NCBI GenBank assembly: GCA_034189035.1
Contig: JAXHVA010000102.1
Coordinates: forward strand, 1-14,672
Direction of reading: 5' to 3'
Length of the DNA: 14,672 nt
From: JAUXFK01 sp034189035
GTDB taxonomy: Bacteria > Desulfobacterota > UBA8473
Positions 8,323 to 14,672 of this stretch are shown piece after piece. Under the pieces are notes generated by a model, which was not told the origin of the DNA, did no database searches, and was given only the letters and a program-made list of their open reading frames with translations. Made by a program: the position numbers and the translations under genes. Numbering within the stretch: the first letter of the stretch is position 1; each line of letters begins with the position of its first letter.

Positions 8323-8736
8323 ATTACCTTTGCAATAGAAAATGAAACAACTTGGATATAATTTGTTTTTTCAGCAAAGTTGTGAACTAAAATCGCGAAT
8401 AGAAACCTTCTATATAATAGGTTTCCATTATAACGCACTCTGCGAGGTCCAGTAAAGGCTTCATTCTATTCAAATGGGCCCCTCTCACAATTGTTCGAAG
8501 CTTATTCAAGAAGCTCCATGCAACTAAGGATCTTGCTGAGGAAGATGTGATAATGCATGACCTTCTAGCGAGTGATCATAGTGCATCCTCCGTTTTCTCA
8601 GAATTTAATTCTTTTCCAATTATCATATTTCTATGGACCACCAATCCCCAAAATACCCAATAGAATTCCATAAGTTTTTATTTGAATTGTATTTTATACA
8701 TCCAGAAAGTAAAAAAGTAGAGAAAAGTAAAGGGTA
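8323..8736. other. Region without a recognised gene
   Basis: The promoter of the minus-strand membrane protein should lie at its left end. A plus-strand frame near 8500-8670 (LFKKLHATKDLAEEDVIMHD, then LLASDHSASS) looks weakly protein-like but lacks a start and matches nothing I know. The only other structure is the inverted repeat at 8402-8425. Confidence 0.4.
8402..8425. repeat. Short inverted repeat (possible operator or hairpin)
   Basis: GAAACCT and AGGTTTC form a perfect 7-bp inverted repeat around TCTATATAAT, which itself looks like a -10 element. It sits about 80 bp upstream of the membrane-protein start codon at 8322. It could be an operator over a promoter or a chance hairpin. Confidence 0.3.
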
Positions 8737-8768
8737 AAGGGGGGACGCCCTTCAAATTCTGAGTTGAC
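8737..8768 (+). repeat. REP-like inverted repeat, left arm
   Basis: Contains GGGGGGACGCCC followed by AAATTCTGAGTTGAC. It is the partner of 8904-8934 in opposite orientation and lies at the 3' side of the RAYT remnant. Confidence 0.65.
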
Positions 8769-8794
8769 AAAGAATCAGGAAAGTCATAGATGAG

Positions 8795-8872
8795 AATTTT
8801 TCGTCGTTCTATACCCCATATCATAATGTGATGTAAAACACTAGGTGCATCAAGTAGGGCTAATCTTGGCAT
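8795..8872 (-). pseudogene. REP-associated tyrosine transposase (RAYT), N-terminal remnant
   Basis: The ATG at 8872, after an AGAGGT site, opens MPRLALLDAPSVLHHIMIWG, then IERRKI. This is the well-known start of IS200-like REP-associated transposases (MPR-x-AR-x-DAPG-x-LHH-x-M-x-RGIERR-x-IF). After about 26 codons the similarity stops and the frame runs through the left REP arm to a stop at 8678. The catalytic HUH and tyrosine regions are absent, so the remnant cannot encode an active enzyme. Substitutions at usually conserved places (LDAPS for LDAPG, MIWG for MIRG) fit decay. Confidence 0.75.
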
Positions 8873-8903
8873 ACCTCTTCATTTATTATTATCCTATCTC
8901 ATT

Positions 8904-8934
8904 GTCAACTTAAAATTTTAAGGGCGTCCCTCTT
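8904..8934 (-). repeat. REP-like inverted repeat, right arm
   Basis: Reads GTCAACTTAAAATTTTAAGG then GCGTCCCTCTT on the plus strand. It lies 32 bp upstream of the RAYT start codon and mirrors the arm at 8737-8768. Confidence 0.65.
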
Positions 8935-9311
8935 CAAACCTCTTCACAAACAACCTGACTCCTTCGTTTGATCTTACCAATAAATAAGAAACTTTCTTTC
9001 TGAAGGGTGCCTCAACAGAGCGCACCCTTTATTCATTTACCCACTCTTTGTTACTCTTCATTACTCCCTGATTTCTCTATAACATGCTCTGTTCTGCGAA
9101 CGTATTTAGCGCCTGAATGAAAATGCACGAGATAACCCTGTACTTATTCGGGCCAGTTATAAGGCTTCTCGCATTATGTAAACTAAGGGCAATCCTTTTC
9201 CTCCTTCGTTACGTGAATATACGAATGTTAACGGCTAATTTTAAAAAACGTACAATTGATATCCATTTGATGTTCTATGAGTTGTTCGGTTCGGTCACGA
9301 TATAAGTATAA
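8935..9311. other. Region without a recognised gene
   Basis: Between the RAYT relic and the IS3 element I see one terminator-like hairpin (9003-9035). A plus-strand frame at 9117-9305 has no ribosome binding site and no recognisable motif. The rest appears non-coding. Confidence 0.4.
9003..9035 (+). terminator. Terminator-like hairpin
   Basis: AAGGGTGC (9003-9010) and GCACCCTT (9022-9029) pair perfectly over an 11-base loop and are followed by TATTCATTT. The stem is GC-rich, but the T tract is broken. No intact gene lies upstream on this strand, so it may have belonged to a lost gene. Confidence 0.45.
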
Positions 9312-10824
9312 TGGACCCCAAAATTTGGACAGTATGTTAAGTTACACTCAAGGACAAATTGAAGGAGGTCCAAATTAACAAATTAAAGAAAAAGTACACT
9401 CCATCATTCAAGGCTAAGGTAGCACTAGAAGCGATCAAAGAAGAAAAAAGCTCGGGCGAATTAGCCAACGAGTATCAGGTGCATCCAGGACAGATCAGGA
9501 ACTGGAAAGCAACTGCGAAAAAAGGGTTTATAGATATCTTCACCGACAACAGAAAGAATAAAGGACAAGAAAAGGATGAACTGATCCAGGAGCTCTATCG
9601 CCAGATCGGCAAGCTGAAAGTAGAGATTGACTGGCTTAAAAAAAATCTGGGCTTGTCTCATAAAAAGAGGTTATTGCTCATTGACAAGACGAATAGAGAA
9701 ATAACTGTCAGCCGCCAATCTGAGCTTTTAGGGATATCCAGGTCAATCATTTACTACAAACCTGTGATAGACTAATATAATCTAACCTTAATGCGATTAA
9801 TCGATGAACAATATACAATAACTCCGTTTTATGGTTCGAGAAAGATGACGGCATTCCTAAACAGGAATGGTCATTGTGTGAACAGGAAGCGTGTTCAACG
9901 ATTGATGCAGCAAATGGGCATTGAGGCGATTTATCCCAAGCGTAATTTGAGCAAGATAAATGCTGGGCAAAGGATATATCCGTTCCTTTTAAGGGGTCTG
10001 AAGATTGATAGACCGAACCAGGTTTGGGCTTCTGACATAACTTATATTAGGATCTACCGGGGGTGGTGGATATGCCCTGGTAGCCGTTATGGACTGGTTT
10101 AGCCTTTACGTTCTCTCCTGGGAGGTATCCACGAGCCTTGAGACTGATTTTTGTATTACTGCCCTAGATAAGGCTTTTGATACAGGTTTTTGTCCTGAGA
10201 TAGTCAATACTGATCAAGGGGTTCAGTTTACGAGTAACCTTTTTACAGAACAACTCAAGAAACAATCCATATTAATAAGAATGGATGGCCGGGGGAGAGC
10301 CCTTGACAATATTTTCGTTGAAAGACTTTGGCGTTCTCTCAAGTATGAGGAAGTTTACATAAGAGATTATCAGAGCGTCTCAGAAGGGAAGCACTACTTA
10401 AATGAGTACTTAACTTAACCTTTTACAACCATGAGAGGCTCCATCAATCACTTGATTACCAGACACCAGCAGAAGTTCATTTTCAAAGATCTGATACGCA
10501 AGAAATCTTCAGAAATTCTTTAAGGTCAGTCATTAGGGAACAAGACGCCTTACCAAGTACACTATGGACTCAATGCCAGCAATAAAACCGGAATGATAGT
10601 CTATTGCCAACAGACCGAAAACAAGGCTGAAATCGGAGTTTATGAACAGATTTATCGACAACTTCAACAAAGGAGCATTTTTTTTAACTAGTAGTTTTAA
10701 TGGGTTAGGCATTTTATCCGCAATTGCAGGGAGTTATGAGTCTCCCCCAGACCCCCTCATTACTACTATTACTATTAAGGTGTAACTTAAATATTGTGTT
10801 TTTTTGTCTTGACAATGGGGTCCA
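9312..10824 (+). mobile_element. IS3-family insertion sequence, inactive
   Basis: The element is about 1,513 bp long. The left end TGGACCCCAAAATTTGGACA (9312-9331) and the right end, read inward TGGACCCCATTGTCAAGACA (10824-10805), share the perfect outer TGGACCCCA. The transposase lies between them. No 3-bp target duplication is seen (TAA left, CCT right). About 240 bp separate the transposase stop from the right end. This part contains a short open frame from 10593 (MIVYCQQTENKAEIG) of unknown origin. Confidence 0.85.
9374..10585 (+). pseudogene. IS3-family transposase (OrfA plus OrfB), broken
   Basis: OrfA (YTPSFKAKVALEAIKEEKSS, then ELANEYQVHPGQIRNW) is a helix-turn-helix protein with a leucine-zipper end (LYRQIGKLKVEIDWLKK). 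Here it runs in frame past an A8 tract (CTTAAAAAAAATC, about 9631-9643) into OrfB. OrfB is the DDE integrase: D in ASDITYI, D in VNTDQGVQF, E in DNIFVERLWR. Defects: the expected OrfA start after GGAGGT is ATT (9374-9376) rather than ATG; a TAA stops the frame at 9773-9775; there is a frameshift in a G run near 10065 (recovered as GYALVAVMDWFS) and another near 10415 (recovered as FYNHERLHQSLDYQTPAEVH). The true C-terminus ends at the TAA at 10583-10585. OrfA/OrfB in this family usually need a programmed -1 frameshift at an A tract; in this copy the two are already continuous. Confidence 0.85.
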
Positions 10825-11394
10825 CCTCAAAGGGTACGTAGCAACGTGCCATATGTGGATATCTACCGATATCGTTCCATACCCTGACATCACAGTCATT
10901 CAGAATCGATCAAGGGCATAATTGTCATATTCATAAGAGAATATTTCATCAGATAACTGTGAAAAATTAGTTACTATTGTTTAACCGTTTTGGAACCAAC
11001 GTCCCCATGTACACATGTACATTTCTTCTTACGGAATAATCGGGTAGAGCTTGTAATAGGATTGTAATAAAAGTTTTCTGTGAATCGTTTACTATTAGCC
11101 ATTTAGCAGAAAAAACTTTTTCACCTAGATTCATTGGAACTTCATAGTTCATTAACTTTCAGGTAACAATCAGAGACCAATAATATAACCATATTGATTT
11201 TCGTCTGAATTTATGCACCCACTTCAACATACTGGCTGATGAATAGATGAAAAATCAAGAAAGAGGCGATGAAGGGGGGGTGATAATTGTTCAAATGGAT
11301 ATGTCTTCTGTTTTTTAGTCTGTTGAAAAGAGAGGTTATTCATTCTTGCTGCATTAAGCAGAGGAAAAAAGGGGGGGGGTAACAATGAAGAGAT
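10825..11394. other. Region without a recognised gene
   Basis: About 570 bp between the IS3 element and the assembly gap. No open frame has a ribosome binding site and a recognisable product. A palindrome ATGTAC-ACAT-GTACAT lies at 11007-11022. G runs occur at 11274-11280 and 11371-11379. The last bases (AACAATGAAGAGAT, 11381-11394) repeat the start region of the next gene, so the true sequence probably continues directly into it. The promoter of the phosphoesterase should lie here. Confidence 0.5.
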
Positions 11395-11483
<89 letters not shown>

Positions 11484-11491
11484 CCCAAACA

Positions 11492-13358
11492 ATGAAGAGA
11501 TTCATATTAATTGCATTTCCTTTTATTTTGGCAATGAGTTTTGGTCTGCCAACTGGTGCCGATGGAAAAGATACAAGTTACAAAGCAATAATTGACGTGG
11601 GGCCTAAAGGTGAGGTGTCTGCTATAAATGGGGTTGTTTTTGAAGACATAAACAGAAATGGGATACTCGACGAGGAAGAGAAAGGCATCACAAACCAGCA
11701 GGCTCTCCACCCAGTGTTCATGGTGTGCCGTTTCGTTTTGGCGGACTCGGCCTCACGGACGAGCTTCCAATATATATCAATTTCCCTCTGATCAAGAGTT
11801 CTGACATATGTAAGAAACGGTTCAAGATCGTTGCAACTGGAGATCCTCAGCCATATAGCAACAATGAGGTTGGGTATGTTCGTGACTCCTTTGCAAAAGA
11901 GCTTGCACAAATGGAGGATCTTGAGGCTGTACTCGTTGAAGGGGACCTTATGGGCGACGATTTGAGCCTCTTTCCACGTTTCAAGAGAATCATGAGTCTT
12001 GCAAATGCCCCTCAGTATTACGCACCTGGTAACCACGACCTCGATTCGATGCTCCTAGTAACGACCCTTTGACACCTTTAAGTGCGAAGCTGGACCCACT
12101 TACTATTCCTTCGATATTGGTTTAGTCCACTTCATCTTTTTCGATGATGAGAGGTACCCATGCATGCCATCTCCAGACAATGATGACGGACTTATGATTT
12201 TTGTAATGATCCAGAGAATTCTCCTATGTATAATGGTGTGATTACAGATAGGCAAATAGAGTGGATGAAAAACGATCTGGAACATCTTCCAAAATACAAG
12301 CTCATCGTTTTCAATTCCCATATCCCGATCCAGACCTATATGGATTCGAGTGCCTCGAAGCAATAGATAGACAAATCACTGGAGCTTTTTGAACTTCTTC
12401 TCGATCATTTTGATGGTGACGCAGAACTTCTTCAGAAAAGAGTCTTGGCGTTCAGCGGACACATCCAGACAACAGAGCATATCCGCCCTGGTGAACTGTA
12501 TGAAGGATGGGTAAATCCCGCTGGAGCCCTTGGAGACCGTTCTCCTGGAGCAGCACCGTTTCCACAATTTGTCGTTGGTGCATCAGGAGGTTCTTGGTGG
12601 TCTGGAGATTTTAACGATGAAAGTATTCCTATGTCTTACCAGAGGTTTGTTGCCCCAAGGGGTTACTTGATTGTGGAATTCAACAGGAACATATACACAG
12701 CCCAGTACAAGGCTTCAGGCAAGCCCATTGAAAAGCAGATTTCGCTTTCGATTTTGTCACCCACATTCACAGAATGGGCGAACACTATGATGGATTGGTT
12801 CAAAATAGATCCTTATACTTTGGAAACACCCCCAGTCAATGTCAATGATCGTCTGGATACGAAGATAGTGGAGAAAGACGAAATCTCGAAAATACCTACC
12901 TCATGGCCAACGTCTGGAATGTTTCCAAGGATTCTGAGGTATATGTGCGGATCGACGATTGTGCTCCAGTCATGATGGAACGGACTCAACTAGGTGAAGG
13001 AGAGGATTTCATAGATATCCCTGATCCTTTTGCATTAAAACTCACCCTCTACTCCTATCGATACGCAGCTCTGAGTAATTCCGGCAATGACAGGGCTCAA
13101 GGTTTTGAGCTCTTCCAGGGCGACAAGTTAGGACCAGCCGATCCGCGACCTCTTTCCGAATGGCTGTGGACTGACCAATCGATGCATCTTTGGCAAGCCA
13201 ATTTGCCTACAGATCTTGAAGAGGGTTCCCACATTGCAAGGGTAACCACCGTTGACGTATTCGGATATCAATACGAAGAGACCATGATATTCGAGGTTGC
13301 AGAGGAAAGACCATCGGGCTTCTTCAATAATAAAGATTACTTCACAGAGAGTCCATAG
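11492..13358 (+). pseudogene. Broken secreted calcineurin-like metallophosphoesterase
   Basis: The ATG at 11492 opens a signal peptide (MKRFILIAFPFILAMSFGLP). Next is the N-terminal Ig-like phosphoesterase domain (GVVFEDINRNGILDEEEKGI), the metal-binding core (VATGDPQPYS, VEGDLMGDD, YAPGNHD, VFNSHIPI, FSGHIQTTEH) and the C-terminal phosphoesterase domain (VNVNDRLDTK, then EVYVRIDDCAP, EWLWTDQSMH). Family members are exported hydrolases of phosphate esters; the exact substrate is unknown. Defects: about 50 or more residues of the N-domain are missing with a frame change at about 11690 (ITK then PAGSPPSVHG); frameshifts occur near 12050-12070, 12190 and 12885; a TAG lies at 12364-12366; the metal-ligand motif GH-x-H reads GHIQ. 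It ends before a good terminator at 13450. Confidence 0.85.
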
Positions 13359-13449
13359 GAAGGCTTTTTGTATGACAGGCTAAAGCCGGTTTTAACGGCT
13401 AAACCGAAATTCTTCCCTTGAGAACGGACAAAGGGGGTACCTTCTTAAG

Positions 13450-13486
13450 GAAGGGAGGATTTTCGATATCACCCCCCCTTCTTTTT
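13450..13486 (+). terminator. Rho-independent terminator after the phosphoesterase
   Basis: GAAGGGAGG pairs with CCCCCCTTC (one A-C mismatch) across a 14-base loop, followed directly by TTTTTATG. Stem and T run have the standard form. It lies about 90 bp after the phosphoesterase stop. Confidence 0.75.
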
Positions 13487-13980
13487 ATGTTTAAAATGTA
13501 TGATTCTATTACTCCGGTCAGATCACTTGAATAGCTTTTTCGTCGGCACCAACGGAGGATCATTTGAGAGTATACGTCTATTTATGGAGGCTTCTGCACA
13601 CAATAAAACGCATCATGAAAATATCGTTCACACATATTCGATCAAAAAAAGGCAATGATAATAATTTAGTTAAGCGGTATTTTCTGGCCCAATAATTGCC
13701 GGTGATCAAATGATGTATTCACGGGTAAATAATGCTTACAGCAATTTTTGGGCCAGAAAATACCCGACTTAAACGGCTTGTTGAACAGACCCGCGGGTTT
13801 AACGCGGTGTGTTTATTGAAACTCGGCGCTCTGTTTCTATGGAGTTTGCGCCAGGCTGTCACTGCGAGAATTTAGATTTGTTGTGCCAAAATATTTGTCG
13901 AGCGGGGTCTTTGAAAAATTATTTATCATTAAACTTTTACCGCCTTCCGTAAGGTGCATGAATGTGGTTAGAAAATGACT
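13487..13980. other. Region without a recognised gene
   Basis: No open frame with a start signal and a recognisable product is seen between the terminator and the right-hand transposase. The region holds the long inverted repeat at 13676-13764 and a short GACCCGCGGGTT near-palindrome at about 13788-13799. Confidence 0.45.
13676..13764. repeat. Long inverted repeat (24-bp arms, one mismatch)
   Basis: Arm 13676-13699 (GGTATTTTCTGGCCCAATAA then TTGC) and the reverse complement of 13741-13764 agree at 23 of 24 positions. The loop is 41 bases and holds a smaller pair (CCGGTGA / TCACGGG). Flanks beyond the arms (TTAAGC on the left, CGACTTAAAC on the right) also partly mirror each other, so the palindrome may be about 100 bp. 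It could be a miniature mobile element, an IS end pair or a large hairpin; no gene is inside. Confidence 0.7.
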
Positions 13981-14044
13981 GATTTACGCGTGTTTCAGAC
14001 AATACGAGCCCCTTCTTTTCTGCTGCCATCTTGCTTCGGGGATT

Positions 14045-14672
14045 CTATCCTGCTGCATCATAAAAAGCCTGCAAAACGGGTGGATTCTCTGAATACTCTG
14101 AAGCAGTGAGAGGAGAGAGCAGCCGGGAAACCACAAGACGTTTGCCGCATATAGGACAGACCTCTGGATGATCATTGCCATGCTCTGCGCAGTATGTCTG
14201 CCAGTCGAGAGACTCCGGCTCTTTTATGGGCGGTTGTCCCATCATCTTCCTGCAGAATGAAAGGTCTTCTTTTCTGCCGGAATGGTAAAGCCCATAAGAA
14301 CGAATATATACGGCTCTCGGTTGCGGGACGTGCTGCAGGAATCTGCCGATAAACCGGTCGATGGGCAGGGTCATGAGTGCTCTCTTTTCCCGGACGTAGT
14401 TGAAGGTTACTTCTCCGTCTTTGAAGCTGATTATACGCTTGTTCGATATCGGTCCTCCCCGGAGATACCGGGCGATGTATGTCAACACACCGTTGCCGTA
14501 CACCTATATCTCTTGCGCTTTGCGGATACGCGCCAATATCTTCCCTCGAAAGAAGGTGGGGATGCAAAAGGAGGGTCTTGTCCCATGTGTGGAGCGATGC
14601 AATGATGCCGGGCTTTGCTCCGAGGTATTTGTTGTCGCCGAGGAGTTCAAAGAGGGTGTCTGTGGCGCTTGT
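14045..14672 (-). pseudogene. IS91-type Y2 transposase, decayed and cut by right edge
   Basis: From the right edge inward the minus strand reads SATDTLFELLGDNKYLGAKP, then GIIASLHTWDKTLLLHPH. It then jumps, with a frame change, to TFFRGKILARIRKAQEI, a TAG, and then VYGNGVLTYIARYLRGGPIS, NKRI and so on to a zinc-type CPICGKRLV tail and stop at 14045. This is the order of IS91/Y2 transposases: the HUH motif region (normally HPH-x-H), the two-tyrosine motif (Y-x3-Y in TYIARY) and a C-terminal IRSYGL segment. Two internal segments are missing: the one after HPH and the one between the RGK helix and the tyrosine motif. The start of the gene lies beyond the window. It must be inactive. Confidence 0.8.

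Larger units (their letters stand above)
8737..8934 (-). mobile_element. RAYT-derived miniature element with inverted REP-like ends
   Basis: Two related arms point at each other: 8737-8768 (AAGGGGGGACGCCCTTC then AAATTCTGAGTTGAC) and the reverse complement of 8904-8934 (AAGAGGGACGCCCTTA then AAATTTTAAGTTGAC), differing at about five positions and one base in length. Between them lies only the 5' end of a REP-associated tyrosine transposase. Such transposases (Y1, TnpA-REP) are typically flanked by REP palindromes, and GGGACGCCC itself looks like a REP core. The whole is about 198 bp, so it looks like an internal deletion product. Confidence 0.65.

Noticed and set aside
9117..9305. 62-codon plus-strand open frame before the IS3 element
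   Set aside because: No ribosome binding site, no recognisable motif, and composition typical of non-coding AT-rich DNA.
11007..11022. Palindrome ATGTAC-ACAT-GTACAT as an operator
   Set aside because: It is short, not adjacent to an identifiable promoter or gene start, and easily due to chance in this composition.
13984..14605. Other open frames overlapping the right-hand transposase on both strands
   Set aside because: The minus-strand Y2 transposase motifs explain this segment; the others are out-of-frame shadows.

Overview
The window looks like a piece of an anaerobic bacterium of the Desulfobacterota (old Deltaproteobacteria) or a relative. This is inferred from the gene types: a DUF3786 Fe-S protein, a ferredoxin-nitroreductase, a CFI-box surface protein, a RAYT/REP relic and apparent selenocysteine use. 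No rRNA or other taxonomic marker is present. It is accessory, decaying DNA: three genes look intact, while four long genes and three transposases are broken.

Layout. 1-44: start of a transposase running off the left edge (minus). 206-1006: DUF3786 Fe-S protein (plus). 1257-5053: a large secreted beta-helix / Fn3 / choice-of-anchor U / CFI-box surface protein on the minus strand, broken by frameshifts and nonsense codons, with two further decayed CFI-box tails upstream (5062-5310 and about 5455-5545). 5823-6647: intact ferredoxin-nitroreductase (plus). 6736-7488: a MerB-like (alkylmercury lyase family) gene with two in-frame UGA codons. 7745-8322: decayed multi-pass membrane protein (minus). 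8737-8934: RAYT relic between inverted REP-like repeats. 9312-10824: dead IS3-family element. 11395-11483: assembly gap and poly-C artefact. 11492-13358: decayed secreted calcineurin-like phosphoesterase, followed by a good terminator. 13676-13764: long inverted repeat. 14045-14672: decayed IS91-type Y2 transposase running off the right edge.

Main discovery. The gene at 6736-7488 reads as one frame of 250 residues if two UGA codons (92 and 157) are decoded. When aligned from memory with E. coli MerB, these codons fall on the two catalytic cysteines, Cys96 and Cys159. Each is followed, 18-19 nt downstream, by a small hairpin whose apical loop starts with G (GUC and GGUC), as in bacterial SECIS elements. 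The simplest reading is a double-selenocysteine MerB-family enzyme. I know of no characterised example but could not search.

The intact genes do not form an obvious pathway. The nitroreductase and the MerB-like gene share a strand, are 88 bp apart and each has a strong ribosome binding site, so they may be co-transcribed, although a possible -10 lies between them. No merA, merR or sel gene is visible. The density of frameshifts elsewhere means either real decay or poor sequence quality, and raw-read support should be checked.
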